Part shown: piece by piece, positions 1 to 7,881 of the stretch
Numbering within the stretch: position 1 is the stretch's first letter
Layout: the number at the start of each line of letters is the position of its first letter
Notes under the pieces: generated by a model
Told to the model about the DNA's origin: nothing
Databases searched by the model: none
Seen by the model: only the letters and a program-made list of their open reading frames with translations
Assembly (NCBI RefSeq): GCF_014712675.1
Contig: NZ_JACXSI010000004.1
Span: 30,266 to 94,265, forward strand
Length of the DNA: 64,000 nucleotides
Source of the DNA: Peribacillus faecalis
GTDB taxonomy: Bacteria > Bacillota > Bacilli > Bacillales > DSM-1321
Direction of reading: 5' to 3'
Translations under genes and position numbers: made by a program

Positions 1-1028
1 CCGGAAGCGACAGCGACAGCAATACGATTTTAACCGGCTCGCACATTGATACCGTTGTCGAAGGAGGAAAATATGACGGCGCATACGGAATCATCGCTAG
101 CCTTCTCGCAGTCGAAAATTTGATTAAACTTTACGGAACGCCGAAGAAAACAATCGAAGTTGTCTCGTTTTGCGAGGAGGAAGGGAGTCGCTTCCCGATT
201 ACATTTTGGGGTTCACGCAATATAACGAATTTGTATAGTCTCGAGGATGCCGCTTATTTAACAGATTGCGACGGCATTCCGCTATTGCAGGCGATGAGAG
301 AGGCAGGATTCGACGATGCACTCTATTCTCCCCCTGCCCGCTCCGATATCGAAGCATTTATCGAGGTACATATAGAGCAAGGTATCGTTCTGGAACGAAA
401 TAAGAAATCAATCGGTATCGTCAGCCACATCGTCGGGCAGCGCCGCTTTAATATTACGATTAACGGCGAAAGCAATCATGCCGGGACAACCCCGATGGCC
501 TATCGGAAAGATGCAGTTGCACTGGCAGCTGATTTCATCCATTTCACAACTAATCTTGCCAACGAAGAAACTGATTTAGTTGCCACATTCGGAAAATTAA
601 TCGCCAAACCAAATGTGCCGAATGTAATCGCTGATGAAGTACAATTGAGCCTTGATATTCGCCATTATGATGACGTACAGCTTGATCAGTTTTGCGAACA
701 TATTTTTTCTTATCTCAAAGAAAAAACCTCCAACTCTGATTTCCAAGTGACTGTGACAAAATGGATGGATGTCAAACCAATAGCCATGAATGAAGATATA
801 AACCATCATATCGAAGACATTACTGAGCGCAACCGCATTCCTTATCAGTATATCGTCAGCGGTGCAGGTCATGATTCACAAGTATTCGGTTCTGTTTGCC
901 CAACCGCTCTTCTGTTCGTTCCAAGTGTTGCCGGCTTTAGCCATTCTCCGAAGGAATATACGAAACTAGAAGACTTAGAAACAGGTATTGATGTTTTAAC
1001 GGAACTTCTATACAAATTAGCTTATTAA
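1..1028 (+). CDS. pucF: Allantoate amidohydrolase, M20 family (5' end outside window)
   Basis: Zinc-dependent M20 amidohydrolase; the best match is allantoate amidohydrolase, which makes ureidoglycine, CO2 and ammonia. The reading frame is open from base 3, so the N-terminus lies upstream of the window. The visible part starts with the family metal-site motif GSHIDT and YDGAYG, then VHIEQG, the dimer-domain motif NHAGTTPM, and the C-terminal AGHDSQ and GFSHSP motifs. The stop is 12 bases before pucG, whose product consumes ureidoglycine, and an allantoinase lies 7 kb downstream. That context favours allantoate over N-carbamoyl amino acids, the main alternative substrate of this family. The partner gene order is the same as the pucF-pucG pair known from Bacillus subtilis (established knowledge). 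Confidence 0.85.
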   Translation, partial: GSDSDSNTILTGSHIDTVVEGGKYDGAYGIIASLLAVENLIKLYGTPKKTIEVVSFCEEEGSRFPITFWGSRNITNLYSLEDAAYLTDCDGIPLLQAMREAGFDDALYSPPARSDIEAFIEVHIEQGIVLERNKKSIGIVSHIVGQRRFNITINGESNHAGTTPMAYRKDAVALAADFIHFTTNLANEETDLVATFGKLIAKPNVPNVIADEVQLSLDIRHYDDVQLDQFCEHIFSYLKEKTSNSDFQVTVTKWMDVKPIAMNEDINHHIEDITERNRIPYQYIVSGAGHDSQVFGSVCPTALLFVPSVAGFSHSPKEYTKLEDLETGIDVLTELLYKLAY

Positions 1029-1040
1029 AGGAGTGAAAAC

Positions 1041-2297
1041 ATGCGTTATGCTGATTTGAACACACCACTGCGGACAATTATGACGCCCGGTCCAGTCGAA
1101 GTCGACCCTCGCGTTTTGCGGGCGATGGCGACACCGATTGTCGGACAATTCGATCCGGCTTTTACTCATATAATGAATGAAGTAATGGATATGTTACGCC
1201 AAGTATTCCAAACGAAAAATCAATGGGCATTTCCGATTGACGGCACTTCCCGCTCCGGCAACGAAGCGATTTTATGTAGCATTATTGAACCGGGAGACAA
1301 AGTACTTATCCCGATTTACGGACGATTCGGCCATTTGCTCACGGAAATTTGCCGACGCTACGGAGCAGATGTATATACAATAGAATGTGCTTGGGGCGAA
1401 GTGTTCGATCCTGATGTCATCATCACAGAAATGAAAAGAATTAAACCCAAAATTGTCGCTATCGTTCATGGTGAAACATCAACCGGATGCCTACAACCAT
1501 TGAAAGAGATTGGTCATGCTTGCCGTGAATCGGATATATTGTTCGTCGTCGATGCTGTCGCTTCTATCGGAGGTGTTGATGTGAAGGTTGATGAATGGTG
1601 CATTGATGGCCTGGTTGGCGGTACACAAAAATGTTTGTCCGTCCCTTCCGGCTCAGCTCCGATTACGTACAACAATCGTATTGAGCAAGTATTGAAACGC
1701 CGAAAAAAAGTCGAGCAAGGTATCGAAACAGATGAAGATCGCAGACTTGGTCGAAGCGGCCCGATTATCGCCAGCAATTATTTTGATTTAAGTATGTTGC
1801 AAGATTATTGGGGACCCAGACGGCTAAATCACCACACAGAAGCAACTTCAATGCTATACGCCCTTCGAGAAGGTTTGCGAATTGTCTTAGAAGAAGGTCT
1901 AGAACAGCGCTTCCTCCGCCACGCCCTTCACGAAAAAGCGCTCATTGCCGGCATTGAAGCGATGGGTTTGAAGCTGTTCGGCAACAAAGAACATAAGCTG
2001 ACGCCCGTTACGTGCATCATAATCCCGGATGGAATCGATGGTGAATCCGTCCGTTCTATGCTGCTGAATGAATTCAGTATCGAAATTGCCTCCTCCTTCG
2101 GCCCGCTGCACGGGAAAATTTGGCGAATCGGCACAATGGGTTACTCGTGCCGAAAGGAAAATATCTTAATCGTCCTCTCTGCTCTTGAAGCTGTCCTAAT
2201 CCGCCATGGTTGCAGTGTAAACCGGGGTGAAGCATTGCAAGCGGCTATGGATGCGTACGAAGAAAGTCTATTAACAGCAAAAACAGCAACTGAGTAA
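1041..2297 (+). CDS. pucG: (S)-ureidoglycine-glyoxylate aminotransferase, class V
   Basis: PLP-dependent class V aminotransferase of 418 residues, a normal length for PucG. It transfers the amino group of ureidoglycine to glyoxylate, giving oxalurate and glycine. The sequence starts with the family motif MTPGPVEV. It has the small-residue region DGTSRSGNEA, the cofactor aspartate in VVDAVAS, and the Schiff-base lysine at about residue 197 in GGTQKCL. An AAGGAG site lies 7 bases before the ATG. It follows the allantoate amidohydrolase gene by 12 bases, so the two are surely co-transcribed. The closest alternative, alanine-glyoxylate aminotransferase, shares the fold, but the neighbours favour PucG. 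Confidence 0.88.
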   Translation: MRYADLNTPLRTIMTPGPVEVDPRVLRAMATPIVGQFDPAFTHIMNEVMDMLRQVFQTKNQWAFPIDGTSRSGNEAILCSIIEPGDKVLIPIYGRFGHLLTEICRRYGADVYTIECAWGEVFDPDVIITEMKRIKPKIVAIVHGETSTGCLQPLKEIGHACRESDILFVVDAVASIGGVDVKVDEWCIDGLVGGTQKCLSVPSGSAPITYNNRIEQVLKRRKKVEQGIETDEDRRLGRSGPIIASNYFDLSMLQDYWGPRRLNHHTEATSMLYALREGLRIVLEEGLEQRFLRHALHEKALIAGIEAMGLKLFGNKEHKLTPVTCIIIPDGIDGESVRSMLLNEFSIEIASSFGPLHGKIWRIGTMGYSCRKENILIVLSALEAVLIRHGCSVNRGEALQAAMDAYEESLLTAKTATE

Positions 2298-2319
2298 ATT
2301 ATATAAGGGTATAGGTATA

Positions 2320-2358
2320 GAGGATAATTAGTCTATTATAGCTGTTATCCTCCTTTTA
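2320..2358 (+). terminator. Possible terminator after pucFG
   Basis: GAGGATAA at 2320-2327 can pair with TTATCCTC at 2345-2352, and CTTTTATTTA follows. The loop of 17 bases is long, so this is a moderate candidate. Confidence 0.45.
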
Positions 2359-2388
2359 TTTACATAAAATGAAGCGAATCAAAACGCA

Positions 2389-2502
2389 GTGTTCACTTCG
2401 CTCCAACGGAGGATTGAAAAATTAGAGGAAAGAATTAAAGAGCTGGAAGATGAAAACAAAAAATTACACAAAGATTTAGCGGATTACATTAAAAATTTGT
2501 AA
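2389..2502 (+). CDS. Tiny coiled-coil ORF, possibly a fragment
   Basis: A 37-codon frame with a GTG start encodes a charged helix with heptad spacing (RIEKLEERIKELEDENKK), typical of the end of a coiled coil. There is no good ribosome binding site before the GTG; a GGAGG at 2409 lies inside the frame. It may be the remnant tail of a larger protein or a chance frame. No function can be given. Confidence 0.25.
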   Translation: MFTSLQRRIEKLEERIKELEDENKKLHKDLADYIKNL

Positions 2503-2540
2503 CAAACAAAGTGGATTCGGTAGGTTATCTTTGAAAATAG

Positions 2541-2575
2541 AAAAAAACAGCAGTTTATTAAGCTGCCGTTTTTTT
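2541..2575 (-). terminator. Terminator of the OxlT-like gene (bidirectional look)
   Basis: CTGCCGTT at 2563-2570 pairs with AACAGCAG at 2546-2553 with one G-U pair. On the minus strand a T run follows. The stop codon of the minus-strand transporter sits in the loop. Confidence 0.7.
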
Positions 2576-3826
2576 ATCATCAAGTTTATTTTCTCGATAT
2601 ACCTTTTCTGGTTTTACCATAAAGATACTAATTAAGGTTGCAACAATGAAAAAGCCCATCACTACATACAATACCATATCGTATGATTGTGTCTTTTTCA
2701 GAATAAATGCGCTTAACTGATTGCCGGACAAACCTGCAAACGCCCAAGCCGATAAAGCTAAGCCATGAACAGTGCTGATTTTATCCAGTCCGAAACGATC
2801 CGAAAGCAATGGCGGCAATGTCGAAAAGCCTCCGCCGTATCCAGCATTAATCACACACAACAGCACGATGATGAGCCAAGCCATCGAATTGCCGAAGCCA
2901 TCTAAAGCGATAATCAGCATGATGACAGAAATGCACGATAGAAAGATAATCTTATATACAGTGTTCCGGTCTCGCAATCGATCAGCCCAAGATGAGTAAA
3001 ATAGACGACCTCCAGCATTGAACACCGCCGTCAGCGAACTGACAAGCCCAACGGCAACGAAGCCGATAAACGAAAGCATTCCTTTCTCTTGAGAAATAAG
3101 TGCTAATCCACATGTAATATTGATATAAAACATTAACCAAATACCGATGAATGTTCGGTTTTTCAAAACGATACCGACTCGGAACGTTTGGGTGCCCGTT
3201 TCCGTTTCGACCCATCCTTTTGGCTTTTTAATCAGCAAGTGTCCGATTACCATCATCAATAAATATAATCCAGCCAATATATAGAACATTTTATAAATAT
3301 TCGTCGGATTTTGAAGCGTACCATCCACCGCCGTAGGACCTAGCAAAGCTTCCATAAGCGGACTGGCGATGACTTTTGCCAAACCGAATCCTGCCACAGC
3401 CAAACCTGTTGCTAACCCTTTTTGCTTTTCAAACCAAAGCATGAGCGTTTTTACAGGCGTCAAATAACCGATTCCTAGCCCAATTCCCATAATGACCCCA
3501 TAACAAATATAAATGCCCAGCAATGATTTTTGGTAAATGAAAAATCCTGTCCCCGCCATACCGACAACGAAAAAAACCGCTGATACTAACGATGATTTAT
3601 GAATATCTTTCTCAACGAATTTCCCTCCGAATGCCGCTGACATGCCGAGCACAAAAATAGCGATACTAAATGCCCACTCCACTTCACCAATCGGCTTCCC
3701 GATATAAGTGGCAATGTCCTCTTTAAAGAGCGACCAGCAATATACCGTACCAATACTACAATGAATGAGCAATGCCGGCAAAACGGCGCACATCCACTTA
3801 TTTTCTAACTTCCCCTTCACTCCCAT
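2558..3826 (-). CDS. MFS transporter, oxalate/formate antiporter (OFA) type
   Basis: Major facilitator of about 12 membrane helices and 422 residues. It resembles the oxalate:formate antiporter family: an N-terminal GTVYCWSLF stretch in helix 1, the GIGLGIGYLTPV loop, and the conserved helix-5 region GFGLAKVIASP. A GTG lies 9 bases upstream at 3832, but the GAAGG ribosome site directly abuts it; the ATG at 3826 has proper spacing, so I chose that. The gene converges on pucFG. Members of the family carry oxalate, formate, lactate and other small acids. Beside genes that can form oxalurate and oxalate, oxalate export is a sensible inference but is not shown by the sequence. Confidence 0.8.
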   Translation of the reverse strand: MGVKGKLENKWMCAVLPALLIHCSIGTVYCWSLFKEDIATYIGKPIGEVEWAFSIAIFVLGMSAAFGGKFVEKDIHKSSLVSAVFFVVGMAGTGFFIYQKSLLGIYICYGVIMGIGLGIGYLTPVKTLMLWFEKQKGLATGLAVAGFGLAKVIASPLMEALLGPTAVDGTLQNPTNIYKMFYILAGLYLLMMVIGHLLIKKPKGWVETETGTQTFRVGIVLKNRTFIGIWLMFYINITCGLALISQEKGMLSFIGFVAVGLVSSLTAVFNAGGRLFYSSWADRLRDRNTVYKIIFLSCISVIMLIIALDGFGNSMAWLIIVLLCVINAGYGGGFSTLPPLLSDRFGLDKISTVHGLALSAWAFAGLSGNQLSAFILKKTQSYDMVLYVVMGFFIVATLISIFMVKPEKVYRENKLDDKKTAA

Positions 3827-4047
3827 TTCCACCCTTCTTCAATTCCCGTACATTAAATATCATTATAATAAAAAATATACGGTTTTCATATAATAAATTT
3901 CAAAAAAATTAAAAAATATTATTTTTTAATTTTAATTTCCGAAAAATACTTTCATCTCGTCGAAAGTGGTTTGTTTGCAGTTCATCTTACTCTCTCCCTT
4001 TTCTTGCCGATTTGCAAAAGATATCTAGTTTAAAAGAAAACAAAAAA

Positions 4048-4090
4048 GGACCTAAAACAACAAATGAATACATTCGTCAATTTTAGGTCC
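4048..4090 (-). terminator. Terminator of a decayed minus-strand operon
   Basis: GGACCTAAAA at 4048-4057 pairs perfectly with TTTTAGGTCC at 4081-4090, and TTTTTTG follows on the minus strand. The reading frames before it (4101-4524) are broken, so it is now mostly a relic. Confidence 0.75.
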
Positions 4091-4100
4091 TGCCTGCATT

Positions 4101-4300
4101 ACCAGCTATCTGCTGAAAAGAGCACTTCTTCTAATTTGTCATCAACCACTATATATGACTCACCGTTACCAATTTGTCATTCGAACACTGTTATGCTAAT
4201 AGACTTTAGCACTTCCCAAAGTATACTCCCATGTTCATTTGGAATTCCAAAGCTAATTCCCCATATCACAAAAACGACTCCCCCGATTTTTCAAAACTAG
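4101..4300 (-). pseudogene. Fragment of a small unknown gene with internal stop
   Basis: On the minus strand one frame reads protein-like from about 4290 down to a TAA near 4106, with pieces such as VIWGISFGIPNEHG, IGNGESYIVVDDKLEE and VLFSADSW. It is interrupted by an in-frame TGA where a tryptophan would fit, and joins the preceding frame only through a one-base slip in an A5 run. It sits between a two-helix membrane pseudogene and a strong terminator. I do not recognise the family. The opposite strand has an open frame here (4064-4300), which I regard as a shadow. Confidence 0.4.
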
Positions 4301-4524
4301 CATTTTGAATTTTTCTCTCTCAATTCGAGCTTGCCTTTGATCAGCAGCACTTAAAATAAATAGGATAGCCATATACAATATAATTCCTCCAGCAATTATT
4401 AAAATCCAATTATTAAGAGGTAACATAATAGAAACTATAACTAGAAATACTCCTCAGGCTAATAGTAAGTTAAACCTATTGCAAATGCGATTTTTTCAGG
4501 CACCGCCTTAATTTTATTCATCAT
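4253..4524 (-). pseudogene. Decayed small two-helix membrane protein
   Basis: The ATG ATG start at 4524 follows an AAGGTG site. The frame reads MMNKIKAVPEKIAFAIGLT and then breaks with a TAG. A one-base shift restores a membrane-like sequence (GVFLVIVSIMLPL, then IIAGGIILYMAILFIL) and a basic tail (RQARIEREKFKM) after an in-frame TGA. So there is at least one frameshift and one nonsense codon. It directly follows the lipoprotein-like gene at 4550-4987 on the same strand and was probably its operon partner. Family unknown. Confidence 0.5.
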
Positions 4525-4549
4525 TTAAATAATTTACACCTTCAAAGAT

Positions 4550-4987
4550 TCACTCAACCTCTATCGCAAACACATAGCTTGCACTTCTCTTTTCCCAGTT
4601 CCCACTAATTGAATATACACGCAAACCTTTTTCACTTGGAGCGATTATAACATCATTGCCCAACGTGATAGTCACCGATTCACCATTAACCCATCTGTAA
4701 ATACTCAACGAATTTTCTTCAGGTTCACTTTTAAATTTAACTTTTAATTTCGTTTCAGGCGAAACACTCAAGGGATTATTGGCAATTTGCGAAGGCGGAC
4801 CTGAATCAGCACAAACTGATGTTAAAAAATTATCCCAACAATACGATCCATTAGATACTGACACCTTTTTATCTCCTGCAGTGATTGTCGGCAAAGGTGG
4901 TTCCGTATCTGTAAATATTCCAATAATTAAGTATAATCCGAAACAAAAAGTTACCAGTAGCAGTAAAGAAAGTAAAATCTTTTTCAT
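4550..4987 (-). CDS. Secreted or membrane-anchored protein of unknown function
   Basis: 145 residues. Residues 1-25 form a hydrophobic signal or anchor (KKILLSLLLLVTFCFGLYLIIG); the rest is extracytoplasmic in character. It carries a GSYCW motif and a second cysteine in TSVCADSGPP, a pair that may form a disulfide. I recall similar GSYCW-containing hypothetical proteins in Bacillus, but no function is known to me. A GGGGG ribosome site lies 6 bases before the ATG. Two downstream genes of the same operon are decayed, so the role may be lost or reduced. Confidence 0.6.
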   Translation of the reverse strand: MKKILLSLLLLVTFCFGLYLIIGIFTDTEPPLPTITAGDKKVSVSNGSYCWDNFLTSVCADSGPPSQIANNPLSVSPETKLKVKFKSEPEENSLSIYRWVNGESVTITLGNDVIIAPSEKGLRVYSISGNWEKRSASYVFAIEVE

Positions 4988-5116
4988 ATAATCCCCCTAC
5001 CTATTATCCAGGTGTCTATTTAATTTAACTTTAACATAAATTAACAGAATGTTCTTTGAATGTTAAGTAACCCTTCAATCAACTGTCTATACTGCACAAA
5101 AAGAAGCGAATTTTTA

Positions 5117-5160
5117 GTCATTTATGACAATGTTTTTTACCTATTCGCACATGTATAATT
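5117..5160 (+). promoter_or_regulatory. Candidate promoter of the ABC-allantoinase operon
   Basis: TATAAT at 5154-5159 is a perfect -10. A weak TGTTTT lies 17 bases upstream as -35. A short palindrome GTCAT-TT-ATGAC at 5117-5128 lies just upstream and could be an operator. Prediction only. Confidence 0.4.
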
Positions 5161-5209
5161 CAAGTAACGAATCAATGTTAATTTTTCTAACATAGGAGGA
5201 GAGGATAAT

Positions 5210-5929
5210 TTGACATTAGTAGTTGAGAACTTAAAGAAAAGTTTCGATAATAATATCGTTCTAGATGGCATTAACGTCAAGATCGAACCAGGCGAATTTG
5301 TATGTATACTTGGAAAAAGTGGTTGCGGAAAATCAACATTGCTCAATTTATTAGCAGGCTTCACAAAGCCTACTCACGGATCTATTAAAGTCAAAGGAGA
5401 AAAAATTGAAAAACCCTCTAAACAAAGAGGATTGGTTTTTCAGGAACATGCCTTATTCCCTTGGTACACCGTTTTGGAAAATATTTCATTCGGTCCTATT
5501 GTCCAAGGACTAAGCAAAAGTGAGGCCACAGAAAAGGCAAAAAAGTATTTAAAACTCATTAATCTTGAAGAATATGAAAATCACTACCCTTCCCAATTGT
5601 CTGGTGGAATGAAGCAAAGAGTCGGAATTGCTAGAGCTTTGGCAGGCGAACCAGATTTTCTTCTTATGGATGAACCATTTGGGGCTTTGGATGTTTTCAC
5701 CAAAGAACATATGCGTAATGAATTAATTACGATATGGTCGGAATTAAAACCTACTATTATCTTTATTACGCATGATATATCTGAGGCTATCTATTTAGCT
5801 GACCGGATTATTGTTTTGAAAAAAGGGCTTATCGCAGAAGAATATAATGTTCATTTGCCTCGTCCGCGACAATACTACGATGAAAAGTTCGGAAAATTGG
5901 CTACAGAAATTGAAAGAACTTTAATGTAA
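5210..5929 (+). CDS. ABC transporter ATPase, nitrate/sulfonate/taurine type
   Basis: 239-residue ATPase of the SsuB/TauB class. Walker A GKSGCGKST is at residues 35-43, followed by the Q-loop FQEHALFPW, the signature LSGGMKQRVGIARAL and Walker B LLMDEPFGALD, with the switch histidine in ITHD. The start is TTG, 9 bases after AGGAGGA. It is the first gene of a run (ATPase, permease, binding protein, allantoinase, HpxW-like, amidase) with short gaps, so it probably brings in a ureide or related purine breakdown product. Family members import many small organic nitrogen or sulfur compounds, so the substrate is an inference. Confidence 0.85.
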   Translation: MTLVVENLKKSFDNNIVLDGINVKIEPGEFVCILGKSGCGKSTLLNLLAGFTKPTHGSIKVKGEKIEKPSKQRGLVFQEHALFPWYTVLENISFGPIVQGLSKSEATEKAKKYLKLINLEEYENHYPSQLSGGMKQRVGIARALAGEPDFLLMDEPFGALDVFTKEHMRNELITIWSELKPTIIFITHDISEAIYLADRIIVLKKGLIAEEYNVHLPRPRQYYDEKFGKLATEIERTLM

Positions 5930-5941
5930 GGGGTGATTCAA

Positions 5942-6799
5942 ATGAAAAATACAACTGTCGACTTTCAGCTTGTAAAAGAAGAAAAGCAAGAAAACTTTCA
6001 GGTTCAAGCTTTAAAAAAGAAGAAAGAACTCCCTAAAGGATTTCTTCCTACCATTGTCTTTTTCATCCTTTGGGAAGTATTTGCGCAAATCAACTTATCT
6101 ATTGAACTGTTTAACTCGAACTTCTTCCCTCCACCAAGTTTAATTTTAACAAGAATGTGGGAACTGACCGCAAGCGGATTGATACTATCAAGCATAGCAG
6201 CAAGCACAGGGAGAGTGCTCATTGGTTTTCTTATTGGATTATTGTTCGCGATCTTTACCGCTTTATTGATGGAAAGGGTCAAATGGATTGAGTATTGGCT
6301 ATCCCCTATTTTAAATTTAGTCGGACCTATCCCAGCTTTGGCGCTGCTTCCATTATTCATCATTTGGTTTGGTATCGGAGAAATACCAAAAATCATCCTA
6401 ATAGCATGGACCACATTTTTTCCAATTGTAACAAACACCTTAGAAGGCCTACGCACGGTCAACTCCAATCTCATTCGTTCTGCATTAAGCTTAGGAGCGA
6501 GCCAAACACAAATTTATCGAAAGGTCATCTTACCTTCCACATTACCTAGCATCTTGGCAGGCTGTCAGATTAGTCTCGGACTTGGATTTTCTGCTTTAGT
6601 TGTATCGGAAATGATGGGCACTACTTCCGGTTTAGGCTATATGATCGTTGATGCGCGAAACTATTTCAAAATTACCGATATGTTCGTTGCGATTATATTA
6701 ATTGGACTAGAATACAGCTTGCTTAGTTCTATTCTGAAGTTCTTAGATAAAAAGTTGCTTTCTTGGAGAAACAGCGGTTTTAAAGGTGCTATCGAATAA
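5942..6799 (+). CDS. ABC transporter permease, SsuC/TauC type
   Basis: 285-residue inner-membrane component with about six helices. The BPD_transp_1 EAA loop is visible as ALSLGASQTQIYRKVILP, which contacts the ATPase. A GTG lies at 5933 but overlaps the AAGGGG site; the ATG at 5942 has 8-base spacing and was preferred. It lies between the ATPase (stop at 5929) and the lipoprotein, completing a standard importer. Confidence 0.85.
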   Translation: MKNTTVDFQLVKEEKQENFQVQALKKKKELPKGFLPTIVFFILWEVFAQINLSIELFNSNFFPPPSLILTRMWELTASGLILSSIAASTGRVLIGFLIGLLFAIFTALLMERVKWIEYWLSPILNLVGPIPALALLPLFIIWFGIGEIPKIILIAWTTFFPIVTNTLEGLRTVNSNLIRSALSLGASQTQIYRKVILPSTLPSILAGCQISLGLGFSALVVSEMMGTTSGLGYMIVDARNYFKITDMFVAIILIGLEYSLLSSILKFLDKKLLSWRNSGFKGAIE

Positions 6800-6820
6800 T
6801 TTATAAAGGTGGGTATATCA

Positions 6821-7861
6821 ATGAAAAAATCAATTTTAAAAAATATGTTAACTGTTACAGGTCTACTATTACTACTTTCTGCTTGTGGAGAAGAAAGCAA
6901 TACAACACCCGAAAGTTCAAATTCAAACGGTTTAGAAAAAACAGAAATCGAATTGGTTGGAGTAAGAGATGCGCAAATATCCTCTCAACAAATATTAGCT
7001 GATAAACTCGGATATTTTGAAGAAGAAGGACTAAAAGTAAAAAATACATTGATTGAAAGCGGACCAGATATCGGACCTATGGTTGCTGGAGGTAGCGCAC
7101 CACTCAGTCTTCAAACCAACTTTATGGATATCATACTGACTTCTTCAGGCGTTGATGTGAAAATTGTCGCACCACTAGCGCAAATCGCCGGTACTCAAGC
7201 AGTAGTTGCGGGTAAAGACGCAAAAATCGATTCTCCAAAAGATTTAGAGGGTAAGACGATTGGAATACCTAGCGGAGCTGATGTTGTAATTGCTCTTGAA
7301 AATATGGCGAAGGAATATGATGTGGATATCGATAAGATTAAAGTTGCTAACCTAGCACCTAGTGATGCTCTAACTGCGTTGGAAAACGGCAATATTGACG
7401 CAATGGCTGCTTGGGAACCGTTTATCACAAAAGCAATTGCCTCAGGCGGAAAATTTTTATTCAGCGGTACAAAAAATGAGTTGGGCAGCAATGAAGATGT
7501 AAATTGGATGAGCGTTCACTCGACTTTACAAGTAACGGATGATTATTTAGAAGATAATCCGAATACAGTGAAGGCTGTCATTCGCGCTTTGAAAAAAGCA
7601 ACAGATTATATTAATGAAAATCGTGAAGAAGCAATCAAAACACTAGCCCCTGAGCTGCACTTAAGTGAAGAAGAGCTGACAGAAATCATGAACAGAAATG
7701 TATACGATATGACTGTGGATGACTCTTTCATGGACGGCAGTAACGGTCCTGAAGTTGGCGCATACTTATTAAGCGTCGGCAACATCTCAAAAATACCAGC
7801 CAAAGAAGACTATATCGACCTTTCCCTTCTAAAAGAAGTTGACTCAGCATTAGTGAAATAA
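6821..7861 (+). CDS. ABC substrate-binding lipoprotein, NMT1/SsuA-like
   Basis: 346 residues with a lipoprotein signal: a basic start, a hydrophobic run and the lipobox LLSAC with the acylated cysteine at residue 22. The mature part has the two-lobe NMT1/THI5-like fold signs LADKLGYFEEEGL near the start, then LEGKTIGIPSG and AMAAWEPF. The start is the ATG at 6821, after AAAGGTGG; a GTG at 6809 lies inside that site. It is third in the importer operon and 20 bases before allantoinase, which suggests allantoin, allantoate or a related ureide as ligand. That is an inference from position only. Confidence 0.82.
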   Translation: MKKSILKNMLTVTGLLLLLSACGEESNTTPESSNSNGLEKTEIELVGVRDAQISSQQILADKLGYFEEEGLKVKNTLIESGPDIGPMVAGGSAPLSLQTNFMDIILTSSGVDVKIVAPLAQIAGTQAVVAGKDAKIDSPKDLEGKTIGIPSGADVVIALENMAKEYDVDIDKIKVANLAPSDALTALENGNIDAMAAWEPFITKAIASGGKFLFSGTKNELGSNEDVNWMSVHSTLQVTDDYLEDNPNTVKAVIRALKKATDYINENREEAIKTLAPELHLSEEELTEIMNRNVYDMTVDDSFMDGSNGPEVGAYLLSVGNISKIPAKEDYIDLSLLKEVDSALVK

Positions 7862-7881
7862 TTAGTAAAGGCGGGATCAAA

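Noticed and set aside
4064-4300. 78-codon open frame on the plus strand
   Set aside because: Antisense to broken minus-strand coding sequence, rich in Ser/Thr/Pro with no ribosome site; the minus strand reads as decayed protein.
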